A stretch of 64,000 nucleotides of DNA from Nageia nagi (Eukaryota; Pinophyta), in the NCBI GenBank assembly GCA_050084985.1, contig JBITNC010000001.1, forward strand, positions 106,082,001-106,146,000. Reading direction: 5' to 3'. The notes under the pieces are model-generated. The model did not search any database and was not told the origin of the DNA. It saw only the letters and a list, made by a program, of their open reading frames with translations. Position 1 is the stretch's first letter. Each line of letters opens with the position of its first letter. This document shows, piece by piece, positions 1 to 11,318 of the stretch. Made by a program: the position numbers and the translations under genes.

Positions 1-3000
1 AAAAAAGGATTCCATCTAAGTCCATACCTTATGGGATTTTTCATATAACTAGAAAATATGCATAATAGACTCATCTATATTTTAAAAAGAACATAATAGT
101 TTAACCACACCTAGATGTATGAGTTTGCTATCTACAGGAAGGCCTTGAAAAATTAAACTCCATTTGAAGAAGGCTTTCTTTGATTCATTATACTTAGCAC
201 ATAACATCTAGAATTGGTAGCACCACACTACATTAGAAGAGACAAGATCCTAATGCTTATTAACCTTAGGAACTATAGGTAAATTAGGTAAAATCCACCT
301 ATAGCCAAGCTAGGTTGTGTACTTAAAAATAGAATTATCTTTAAACCATTTCCATTTTATCCATAATGAACAATGAGAATAATGACCAAGCTTGGGCCAC
401 AATGAGAAAGATGTGCAATTAAGCATTATGTCATAAGTATCATTATCTTTAAGCTTCAAAGCATGATAAGTTTTTAAAGTCTCCTAACACATCCAATCCT
501 TAGAGGGATGATCAAAAACATCATAAAGGAAATATATCCCTTTTTAAAGAAACACTTGGCCTGAACCTATTAAATGGAAGCCAAAGGCTAATTCTATGAT
601 TGGATAACTATAGACCACTAAATATTGAGAGAAAAATGAGAATTTGCTTTGTACAAACCATTACTCTTCTAAGTGATCCAAGGTTTGATGTCTTCCTAAC
701 CTTTCTAAATACTTTTACAAATAAAAGAGTCAATAATTTTGATAGGAAATAGAGCAATAATTAAAGAGGGAAGGTCTAGCTCTTTCTACATTTTTCCCAA
801 AAAGGGATCCCTTAAGAAATACAATTATGAAGTAAAACTTTCTAGGATTCAAATGCTTGTAAATATCTGATAACACACTTGGTGCTCAAGATAAGACCTT
901 GATGTTTACAATAAAAAATATCCATACCACATTATCTTTTGGGTAGATAGTAGAATTCCAAAGAAACTCTATGGAAACCTTTATTCTCTATTTTATTATA
1001 CCAATAAAAATCACTAAGAAAATTTTCCAACTTCTTGTAACAAGCCTAGGAGGGAACCTAATAACTTGAGTAATAGAAATGCATATAAGAAAGTATTCTT
1101 GGGCAAATTTAAAAATTTCTAGCTAGAGAAAGCTTCTTAAAACTCCAATAGGAGAGTTTTTTCTCCACCCTATGAATGACATAAATCCATAAATGTATTG
1201 TGATACTTTGGAATGTAAATGGAATTATGAGGAATTTGAAATTTTATCAAGATTTATCCATTGCCATTGGAGAGAAGCTAGCTAATCATGAATGTATGAT
1301 AGTGCTTTTCTATAGAAATAAGTCTTTCACCATTGAATGCTTAAACCAAATGCTTTGTAAAAACTTTCTAGATAAGTAAATACTTGGAGAATAGATCTTT
1401 TATCTTCTCTTACAGTAAGGAAGGAATCATCATAAAAATGTCCATTCATTAATATCTCATGATTTTAAAGAAGAAAAATCATGTGCACTAGCCCTTGAGA
1501 ATATTTTTTTTCTAATACATAGCCAAACACTTTAGCTACTAGCACATATAATAATCAGGCTAAAGGGAAACCCTATCTTATATACCTAAAAAGGTCAATT
1601 ATTTGAATTTATATACCTTCAAGTATTAAAATAATTAAAGCATTTGAATAGAGACTATAAATACTAGGCCAACTCCAAGGGCTTTGAGTATAGAAAGAAT
1701 GAAATGCCATTTAATTTTTCATATGCTTTTTCAAAATTTATCTTGACAAAATGGATATCTTATTGAGAAATTTAAGCCCATTCTGTTCCTTCCCATACAA
1801 TAATGATATTACCAAGAATGTATTTGTTTTGCATGAAACTATTTCATTTAGAGTGAAGTATGGGGAATAAGAGGACTAAGTCTTATCTTATAGTTAACAT
1901 TGATAAAAGTGATAGACCTCCAAATGGTAATAAGCTCAAGATATCCTCACTTGGGTATGAACTTGATATTTCCTATGTTAATTATGGCCTATAAAGAACT
2001 CATCAAGAGAGCTTATTAATACACAAAAAGAAGGTCAATATTGACAACAACCCATAATTATTTATAGAATTCACATAAGAAGTTATTTAACCTTGGAACT
2101 TTTTTAGTTACCATGAAAGAAAGAGAGGCTTTCAAATTCTTACGAGAGAGAAGCTAGTCATAGGCTTCTTTTTTGGAAAGGGAAAGCTTATCTAGAGCCA
2201 TATTGTAGCATTTTGAGATGAAATATCATCTTTCCAAGGTAAGAGCTTGAGAAGGAAATACATGAGTATAGTGTTTCAAAAAAGAATTAGTTATATCAAT
2301 AGGATTTATGACTCAAGTATTTTCATCCATAATAGATTTGAATTCCACCATTGACCTTGGAAACTGAAGATATTGGAAAAATTATTTAGATACTTAATCA
2401 CCAATTATAATCCAATGGAGTTGGGCTTGGATTTGGGAACCTTTGATCTCATACATCTCAACTTTCCTAAGCACATATCAAACAATAATAATATGTTTCT
2501 AAAGTAACATAATTAAAGGATTAATTATGACACCTTCATAAAGGCAAGTGCATGCTCTTCTCTAAGGGAATTATTAGAGTGCTTACAAATTTGGATGATC
2601 TTGACCCTCAAAATTATCAAAATTGAGGTGGCTTTAAGGATTGCATCATTCCATCAATCAATCCAACCAACATTTTCTATGGGTTAAGTAATAAGATTCC
2701 AAACTCTACAGATAGGACCTCTTATGACATGGTGATGTAGAAAAGAGATATTGAGATAAATCTGAGAGTTAAAGGTTTGGAGGACTTTTTAAGGGGGAGA
2801 AATATTTAAAATAATAGGCATATGATTAATTAGAAATGGTGTTTCCTAGAGAACCAAAGACCAAATGTGTTTCCTGAGGAATTTAATGGAAGGAAAAATT
2901 GGAATGGTTTGTAAGCATTTCCCTATCCATTCTCTTAAGGACTTTATCTTCTCCTATTTGAAAAGTAAATTAGGTGAACTAGAGGAGTTATAGAAAGCTT

Positions 3001-3478
3001 TGAGCATCATAACATGCATTGGGGTAAACCAATCCATGTTTATTTTTGAGAAAAATCAAGCATCCATTTTGCCTGCACACCAGACATAGGAACATGTCTA
3101 ACCTTATCATCAAGGTTTTCAATCATATTAAAGTTACAACATAAAAATACTACTTAGGGAAGTGATAATGTAAAATAACATCATAATATGCTACTATGTG
3201 GGCCATAATTGAAGGCATGGATATACATAAATCCAAAAGAATATTCAAACTTTTTGCCATTTATCTTGAAGGATGCACTCACTAAGAGACTAAAAGGGAT
3301 TTCCATCTTGGAGGTACTAAAGTGATGGCACCACCTTTATCTTGACAATGACTAGTAGCATACAGAGTGCTACCTAGCTATAAAAAGGAGATGACATATT
3401 CATTACAAATTGAATATTTGTAGAATAGGTTTGTTAGCCCTATAATATTCCATTTCATAAAAATCATTATGTGGAGTT
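1..3478 (-). pseudogene. LINE (non-LTR retrotransposon) ORF2, decayed
   Basis: Read on the minus strand, this stretch carries a broken but ordered plant LINE ORF2. Near 3470-3050 the endonuclease start is visible (a WNIIGLTN-like motif, then a tract resembling the IYAPN block). At about 1743-1708 is the RT motif INFEKAYEKLNG, matching the DFEKAYD block of plant LINEs. Near 1440-1417 is FYDDSFLTVRED, the degenerate F-x-D-D catalytic box. Near 1000-850 is the post-RT region with W and PK residues, and 350-1 resembles the C-terminal region with a DES..H motif. Frames change often and stops are many, so no protein is made. The 3' end lies beyond base 1. The matching ORF1 is at about 23.1-24.2 kb, separated by an LTR element. 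The LINE call is fairly sure; the exact limits are not. Confidence 0.65.
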
Positions 3479-3646
3479 GATCTTCATATCATCATTGAAC
3501 TCATCTACATTACCATTATTAGTGTCAAACTCCTCGATATCCCTTAATTCCCAATGAAGGAATAATGGTTTACAAGTTTGAATTATTGGTGCCTAAAAAA
3601 TATAATAAAAGGATGATTTTCCTAATTATTAGCTAACATACATTTT

Positions 3647-4362
3647 TTATAACTAAAATAATAATAATTAGGGTTATTTACAGTATATTCAATTTAACTA
3701 ATTAACCATAAAATAGCAATAAATGATGACATGAAAAATGATAATGACTTAATTGACCTTGACCTATCGAACTAGATTTATGAAATATCATACAAACATG
3801 TACTTTACTTATAATAATGAATGAAGGTGATATTTGGCCTAAAGAAGATGAATGATAAGCTTATTTGAAGAACAAAGCCCCTAATATGACCCCAACCCAA
3901 CAACAATGTTATGATCCCAATGGTACAGCTCGATTACCTCTCCAAATTTCCTTTCCCTTTTGCTTGATGTCATCCTTACAACTTTGATGCTCAAAATATC
4001 ATATGAAAATAGATGTAAAGGATCATAAGAATGCAAAGCTTAGTGTATAACAAAATCTAGAGATGATAAGTGGTATTAAGAAACATTGATCAAAAATGAC
4101 ATAAGTATGTTGCCACCTATCAAGAATTTAAGATCATGTCATAATTACTTATGCATAACCCCTTCACCTTTATATGTAACAAGTGAGTGATAAGGCTCCT
4201 TCTTAGGCTTATTATGATGTCAAGCTGACATGTTATCATAAAACATAAAGGTGTATGAGAGTGCATAATGATAAGAGCATTTATTTAATTAAATAAATAA
4301 ATCATTTTTAATACCTAAAAGTGTATTTTAATTAAATTAAAATTCCTTTTTAGGTGTTAATA
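3647..4362 (-). repeat. 3' LTR of minus-strand gypsy G1
   Basis: It aligns over its length with 22373-23086. Shared blocks include the start (ctaaaataataataattagg and close variants), a conserved middle (gaatgaaggtgatatttgg), and the upper end (attaaattaaaattc followed by ttttta). The minus-strand 5' end would be TATTAACA here against TGTTAACA in the partner LTR, which suggests one mutated terminal base. Identity is visibly well below that of the copia LTR pairs, so this is an old insertion. Confidence 0.7.
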
Positions 4363-5838
4363 GATGCCCTACTTTGAATATGATTTGATGCTTTTGGGAT
4401 AAAAGGTAATCAAAGCATAAATTTAAATTATAACAAGAAAAGTAAGAAAGTACTCCCTAAAAATTTATCTCATGGTGGTAACTTCAGATGCCACAATTTT
4501 TCTCCTATATTATGCCCCCTCTTTGGCTTGGTTGTGACATGATGAACCTATCATCAAAGGAATAATTCAATGCAAAGATAAAGGAACCTAAAAAGTGCTT
4601 AGAAAAGAAATATTTTTGCATGAGATATCTCAAATGTAGATATTAAATATCATGATATCCAAAGTATGTAAGTGATAAGATATCAAACCTATCCTTGGTG
4701 AATTACCCACCATGATTGTGAAAATAGATTTCCAATTTAACTTATCGTCTTGGATTCCCAAGACATGATGTTGCTATGGATTTTTAATATTAATGGCCCT
4801 TTCTTAAAAATGTGCCAAATGATAAGATTGACCCTTCCTTACAAATGCATCAAATGATAAGAGTGACCCTTCTTTACAAAGGCATCAAATGATAAGAATG
4901 ATGCTTTCTTACAAAAGGCATCAAAAGATAAGAATGATTAACTTGGTTTCCCAAGCCATCATGTTTACATGGATTTCTTGATAAGATTTTCCCTCCTTTA
5001 TAGAGTAAGCCAACAATAACATGATACAAAAAAATATTTTAGACATGTGATACAACTTGATATGACAAGCACCATTTATGATAAGTAGTAGATATAAGCT
5101 TTTTGCAAAGAATTATTTAACAAGATGTGATACAATAGCATATTTAATTGCCATATTGCTAGTAGTTATGAAATATACATAAATTCATTCATAATATTTA
5201 TCATGAAGAAAGCATTATATACAATATTTTCTAAAACATGATGTGAACTTGATGCCAAGAGAATAAACATATAATCTCAAAAATGGCAGTACATTTAGTG
5301 AAAAGAGATTTGTTTCTTGATTTCACCATAGATTTGGATCACAAATATTTTATTTAGAATTAGTTCATCTTATTAACCCAATAGTGTTACTAGGAATGTA
5401 GTGGAAACACTAGAATAGAACATTGATTTTATGAAAATAACAACATCTATAATTTTTGCACTGCACCCATGAGGCAAAAATATCATGTATTTTAATGAAA
5501 ATAAATAGGTAATGAAAAATTTGATGGTCATTTCTAGTCGGATTTGAAAAACTTGTCCCAAGGGGGATTTGTAATGAACTAGGTCTTATTATGAACTTAT
5601 ATTTTCCTTTTTATTCCATGCATATGGTTAACAAGTTTAGGAATAGAAACGTTTTAGAAGAAGGGATCATTAAGCTAGCAGTTGGGATCCCAATGGCAAT
5701 GTGCCATTAAGAGGACTTAGTGAAGATGAAAAATAATATAAGGAAAATCACATACCTATTTGACAATAAAAAGAGAGTTTTTACAAAGGAAATAGTAGGG
5801 GTAAGGATGATTTAGAGGAAATGGGATTCTAGTTAGTT
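4363..5838. other. Internal noncoding region next to the G1 3' LTR
   Basis: AT-rich DNA with no reading frame of recognisable similarity on either strand. It lies between the G1 3' LTR and the start of the antisense plant mobile domain unit. Apart from a short tandem repeat near 4.8-4.9 kb nothing stands out. Confidence 0.5.
4811..4945. repeat. Imperfect ~37-bp tandem repeat, about 3.5 copies
   Basis: Successive units read approximately caaatgataagartgaccc then ttcttacaaaggcat, repeated with small changes at about 4816, 4853, 4889 and 4928. Confidence 0.6.
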
Positions 5839-5846
5839 TATAAATA
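5839..5846 (+). promoter_or_regulatory. Possible TATA box upstream of the plant mobile domain frame
   Basis: TATAAATA preceded by GTT lies about 650 bp upstream of the recognisable domain and on the same strand. It could be the promoter of the antisense transcription unit, with a noncoding or intron-containing leader, or a chance match in AT-rich DNA. Confidence 0.25.
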
Positions 5847-6486
5847 GGCAAAATTTTATTTCATTTTCATATTCACATTTTATCAACTTAAGCTCTAGTC
5901 CTCAAGGTTCTAGGTGTCCATTTGATGTGTTGAAGGATTACAAAGGAGCTACCAACTTATGGGGTGTAATCATTACAAGTATGGCTCATTGGATTACTTC
6001 TCAATAGGGTCATAGGGATATTGTTATTCATTCTTCACCTAAGGGACACTAGGTACAATAAATTGCTTCATATTTCTTATTTATGCATTACTTATTATAT
6101 TTTTAAATGGATCAATTTTTAATTTGGTCAAGTTTTAATTAATTTTGGATCAATTTTTAATTTGGTCAAGTTTTAACATGCATGGAGGAAAGCTAAGCCT
6201 TTTTTTACCATAGGATGCTAGAAAAACTAGATGGGTTTTGAATAATTTCCAAAAATTACCACTTGAATTAGGCAGTGCCATTGGGTTCCTAGTGTCATTC
6301 TTGGGATCATTTTTACCTAAAAAATATATTTTTTATGTTATATATAATCATTAATGCATTCCTTCACTTAAAATTTTAAAAATTAATCTCAGATTATTTC
6401 ATTTTTAGCCATGAAGGATAATTTTTTATTCCCTTTAATTTTTTAATTTACAATTATCAACTTTTAATTTTTTAGTCCTTATAGCT

Positions 6487-7418
6487 GAGGAGAGGGGATG
6501 ATTAGAATCATTCAAACTTGACCACATGAGAGTCATTGTTCACATCCCATATGATAAGTATTTCATGATTGACCTAATGGAGCATTGGAATGATGACACT
6601 AACAAGTTCTATTTACCAATGGGTGAGATGACAATCACCCTAATAGACATCCATTGCATCTTACAAGTACCTATGAAGGGTATGTTGATTTAGAGGATGA
6701 CACTTTCTATGGATAAGGTGGAGGAGCACTACCATTGGTTGAAAGGTATTCATTACTACCAGTAGTAGAAGAAGTGATAATCCCTTCATGACACCCTATA
6801 TATTCCCTTAAAGGACATAGACAGTATGTGGTGGTTCATGCTCTATGTGGCTATTCTTATTGACATGATTCTATGTAGTGATAAGAATCATGATTGCTTT
6901 CATACATGATTGATCCCAATTGTATGATGGATATGCCTTCATGGAGAGAGGTATACATGGGCACCATGCATATTGGCTATGCTCTATAAGGATTTTCACA
7001 ACTTTGTATCTATGAAGAAGTTAGGCAGGATCATAGCCCACTCATTTATTTTATAGAAGTGGGCATATGAGTAGATAGGTGTTGCTTAAATGTACTTTCT
7101 AATAGTGACTTGGGTGGTTATTCCCTACAAGTTTCATTGGTATACCACTCAAAGAATGAGTGCTACATGAGGGATAGAGCAATGTTAGAGATTGCTCAAT
7201 TTGTTAGATGAGGAGGATGTTATATGGGATCCTTCTTTTAGTTTACGTATTTGGGAGGAGTCTGATGAGGATTTATTATGGAGCATGACTCCTCATCATA
7301 TATAGGGACATAGGTGGATGACTAAGTTTTATTATCTATATCAAGTTCTCCAATACTTTTACCTAACATAGGATATGGTCATTCTCAGGGTGTGGATGGT
7401 TGTGGTTTGATACTATAG
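6487..7418 (+). pseudogene. Plant mobile domain (PMD, aminotransferase-like) pseudogene, truncated by insertion
   Basis: One frame stays aligned to the plant mobile domain family over about 310 codons. Diagnostic tracts are LMEHWNDDTNKFYLP followed by MGEMTITLIDIHCIL (family pattern: ERWRPETHTFHLP then GEMTITLQDV), later SMWWFMLYVAILID, and HRWMTKFYYLYQVLQYF near the end. About 16 in-frame stops (for example at 6691, 6763, 6766, 6775, 6778, 7300 and 7408) but no frameshift were seen. Most stops fit C-to-T changes of CAG, CAA or CGA. The frame ends abruptly at 7418, where TGTAGACA, a typical gypsy LTR start, begins. PMD proteins are plant nuclear proteins tied to silencing and are often carried by transposons. 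This copy is not functional. It lies antisense to the surrounding LTR element G1. Confidence 0.7.
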
Positions 7419-7564
7419 TGTAGACACTCGAAATAAACCCTATCTTTAATTTAATAAATAGATAAATAAAACAAGAATTTTTTCTAAAATATAATTGTTG
7501 ATTAAGATTGTGTAACATATGTGTCGTGAACAATCTTAACCAAAAGTAAATCAAGAACAATCGC

Positions 7565-9200
7565 CAGCCTCATCATAATTCCAGAATGTTATACTTACCA
7601 GTTTCGGCTATTTGATCACTCCTTGATGACATCATCACTTTTGAGACCTAGTTTCATTCAAAATGTGAACTTCGTTCTCTCTGTGACATCATCGTCATAT
7701 TTCCAGAATGTTATACTTACTGGTTCTGGCTATTTGATTCCTCCTTGATGATGTCATCACTTTTGGGACCCGATTTCATTCAAAATGTGAACTCCATTCT
7801 CCCCATGACATCATCATCATATTTTCAGAATGTTATACTTACCAGTTCTAGCTATTTGATCACTCCCTGATGATGCCATCACTTCCGGAACCCGGTGTCA
7901 TTCAAAATATGAACTTTGTTCTCCCTGTGACATCATCGTCATAATTCTAAAATGTTTATACTTACCAATTCTGGCTATTTGATCACTCCCTGATGACATC
8001 ATCACTTTTGAGACCCGGTTTCATTCAAAACTATGAACTTCATTCTCCCTGTGATGTCATCATCATATTTTTGGAACGTTATACTTACCAGTTCTGGCTA
8101 TTTGATCACTCCCTGATGATGTCATCACTTCCAAAACCTAGTTTCATTCAAAATATGAACTCTGTTCTCCCTGTGACATCATCGTCATATTTCCAGAATG
8201 TTATACTTACCAGTTCTGGCTATTTGATCCCTCCCTGATAACATCATCACTTTCGAGACCCAGTTTCATTCAAAATGTGAACTCCATTCTCCCTGTGACA
8301 TCATCGTCATATTTCTGGAATGTTATACTTACTGGTTCTGGCTATTTGATCCCTCCCTGATGACATCATCACTTTCGGGACCCGGTTTCATTCAAAATGT
8401 GAACTCCATTCTCCCTATGATGTCATCATCATATTTCTAGAATGTTATACTTACTGGTTTTGGCTATTTGATTCCTCCCTGATGATGTCATCACTTTTGG
8501 GACCCAATTTCATTCAAAATGTGAACTTCGTTCTCCCTATGACATCATCATCATATTTCTGAAATGTTATACTTATTGGTTCTGGCTATTCGATCCCTCC
8601 TTGATGACATCATCACTTCCAGGATCTGGTTCATTCAAAACTGTGAACTTCGTTCTCCTTGTGATGTCATCATCATATTTCTAGAATGTTATACTTACCA
8701 ATTCTGGCTATTTGATCACTCCCTAATGATGTCATCACTTTTGGAACCCGGTTCATTCAAAACTATGAACTTCGTTCTCCCCATGACATCATCGTCATAT
8801 TTTTAGAACGTTATACTTACCAGTTCTGGCTATTTGATCACTTCTTGATGACATCATCATCTCTGAAACCTGGACCTTTCTATAACTAAGCTTTATCATT
8901 TCCTTCTAGAATGCTTTACTCACTGGCTCTGGCTATTTGGTCACCCCTTGCTAACCTCATCATCTTCGGAACCCAGTTTTTACCAAAACACGACTATCTT
9001 ATCCTCCGTGATGTCATCATTTTATTCCGAAATGCTATTACTTCCGGAACACTTAATTTATGGGCTCCGACTTCTTCGATTATCTCTTGCTGACCTCACC
9101 TCTTTCGAAATTTGGGCTTTTCACAACTGAGCTTTATCTGTTCTTCTATGATGTCATCATTTCATTTCGGAATGCTTTATCTATTGACTCTAGCTTATTT
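7565..9200 (+). repeat. Tandem array of ~120-bp units with CRE-like palindromes (11 good, 3 decayed units)
   Basis: The block ttccagaatgttatactta recurs every 120-121 bp from about 7580 to 8815, with three decayed units to about 9200. Each good unit holds a TTCNNGAA-type core, a site of form TGATGACATCATCA or its reverse complement, and most hold a second TGACATCATCGTCAT-like site. The repeat lies upstream of the TATA box, the usual place of enhancers in LTR U3 regions. Open frames across it (7993-8238, 8564-8806 and others) are by-products of the repeat. Confidence 0.85.
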
Positions 9201-9330
9201 TGTTTGCTCCAGAAAAACTCTTGAGGATCTTAAAATGAACTCATGATTGCAAGTAAAGTACACCGGGGCTTCAACAAGGAATTTATTATGTATGAATATA
9301 CAATAATCATCGGATCAATCTTTTCGAACA

Positions 9331-9338
9331 TATATAAA
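9331..9338 (+). promoter_or_regulatory. Probable LTR TATA box
   Basis: TATATAAA sits about 130 bp after the last decayed array unit and about 870 bp before the LTR end, consistent with a U3 promoter. Transcription would start near 9360. No direct evidence of use. Confidence 0.45.
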
Positions 9339-10205
9339 ACAAGTGTTCTTACGACCCTTGTCATTAAAAAATGACCATAGAGCGACTAGTCTAATGTTAA
9401 TATATAATCGCTAAAAAATCGGTAACGATCTGAGACGATCATGAACAGTTAAAACAACAAACAAATCTAAGCCTGGAATAGCTTAATATAGACAATTTGT
9501 AATCATGGATATAGATGGAAGATAGCAACACTTCAAAATTTATGTCGAGAAGTTACCTGGATTCTTGGACGATAAAACAAATGAATAACAAACTTTGAAG
9601 CTTATAAATAAAAGCTCTGTAGGTGAACAAAGGGACCCAATTTCACTATAGCGAAGCTCTGCTAAAATCATATCAGGAGGTTATTAGTAAAGGTTGTAAG
9701 CTTGATCAATAGTAAATCTTCTCTTAAGTATATTTTTGTATAATGTTATTCATTGGCTGATTTATATGTGAGAGCAGGTATGCTTTTGATGTGTTGTTCA
9801 TTTTCTGTGTGCAGGGTCAATACAGGAGAAGAACGATGGAAATAGCGTAGAAGAGAACAATAAAGGAATAGATAAAAACACTTCAAAACTCTATGAAGAT
9901 TACTCAGTACATATAGAGCTGATTATCGATGATTCAAAGATTGGTTGATGGCGATTCACCATATAGATAATGAAGACTGATCGTTGTCCATCCACCTGCA
10001 TTGATTGTTATCGATTTGCAACGATCGCTGTCAAATGTTGATTACAACAGATCAATAAAAACTTGCTTATTTGTATTCAAATACTTTAGAATATAATATC
10101 ATTACTATTATCGATGTGTATTGTTGAATATGTTCATGATTAATTATGTTGAATGATTTATCATTCTAAATTGCATTTTAGGTTCATAATTTGATATACA
10201 CAATC

Positions 10206-10223
10206 TGGCGCTAGGAGGGCCCC
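10206..10223 (+). other. Primer-binding site of G2
   Basis: TGGCGCTAGGAGGGCCCC follows the LTR end (CA) after a three-base spacer. TGGCGCTAG-type primer sites are usual in Tat-lineage elements. The tRNA is not assigned here. Confidence 0.55.
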
Positions 10224-11318
10224 TTGTATGCATTTCAGAAAATTAAAGCACAAATAGGATCAGTTGCATGTTGTTTTGGGTTTTATTTTTTCTATTTGCA
10301 TCTTGTGGAATCGAATACTAACTTACTTTGTTTGATTTGTTGCTTTGCTTTGTTTTCTGTGTTCTTCGGATCGGCACCTCTCCTGTCAAAGTCAGTAATG
10401 ATCTCTGAAAAAATAGGTATGTTTTCTAATCTGACTTGAATATAGTAAGTTAATTATATATACTTAAAATGACAGTTGGTAAAACTGTGTGTGATTTCTT
10501 TGCTCAGAGTGCATTTAGGAAATGGGTAGTAAAAGGTTAAATGCATTTGTTATTAATTTATTTTTTGTATAATGTTAGGTATTTATTTTTAATGTTTGGA
10601 TTAAAGATATGTACACATTAAATACTTTTTATCTTGTCTACTTATGCTCTCCCTTTGCACTTCATGCGATCTAAGGTGACCAGAATAGACCTGATAAGAA
10701 GGGTTAAATTATCCACATATAATTACCTCTTACCAAGTCTATCCTTACCACTCCATTGGAGGTCGAAGGGATATGTGACTAGTAAGAGGAAGTAATTTAC
10801 TACATTTAATATCTTTTGGGAGGGTAGTATGCATAAATCTATCTTACTTGTTTAAATGCATTTCATAAAGGCCTTAAGAAATAATTGAACATTAACGAGT
10901 TGGATGTCGCTACCAACTGTTAATTCTTACTTCTTTGTAACCACCGACATAATGCACTTGAAACCATAGAGCCAGTTACACTTGGAGGTGATGACCAAGG
11001 TAACTTTCCTTTAGGTAGGAGTCAAAAAAGAGACTCATCTAGAACCAAGCCAAAAGCCATAGAAACTTGCAAATATTAGAATTACCCAACCTACCTTGTT
11101 TAACACTTGACTAGTCAAAACAAATTAGGAAAATTAAAAAGATTAAAAATAAACAACTCATATCGCTCATGTAATTCAGACATTAAAAATATACGAAAAA
11201 GTTAAAAAGATAAGCACATCGTTAAAAGTAGGCTTGCATATAGGATGTTTGTGCATTAAATTATTTTCCCGAAAATATAATCTAAAAGATAAAAAATAAA
11301 GTTTCTTGTTCATGATGT
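10224..11318 (+). other. Untranslated leader of G2
   Basis: AT-rich, no recognisable protein. A 71-codon frame at 10224-10439 starts right after the primer site but has no similarity I recognise and is probably chance. Long leaders are common in Tat elements. Confidence 0.45.

Larger units (their letters stand above)
7419..10202 (+). repeat. 5' LTR of Tat element G2 (about 2.8 kb)
   Basis: The start is set by TGTAGACACTCG at 7419, which interrupts the plant mobile domain frame and resembles the TGTAGACAAC start of the element at 57205. The end is set by ...TACACA at 10201-10202, just before a primer-binding-like site. Inside are a 120-bp tandem array in the presumptive U3, a TATA box at 9331, and an AATAAA at about 10051 that could serve polyadenylation. 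Without a 3' partner the borders rest on motif and context only. Confidence 0.55.

Noticed and set aside
5373-5561. 62-residue minus-strand frame as part of G1 pol
   Set aside because: No RT, RNase H or integrase motif; composition as expected for random AT-rich DNA.
7565-9200. Regular repeat array read as a CRISPR array
   Set aside because: Units are 120-bp full-length tandem copies with no unique spacers, inside a plant LTR upstream of a TATA box.
10224-10439. Separate small gene after the G2 primer site
   Set aside because: Cys/Phe-rich 71-codon frame with no recognised similarity in an AT-rich leader; probably chance.
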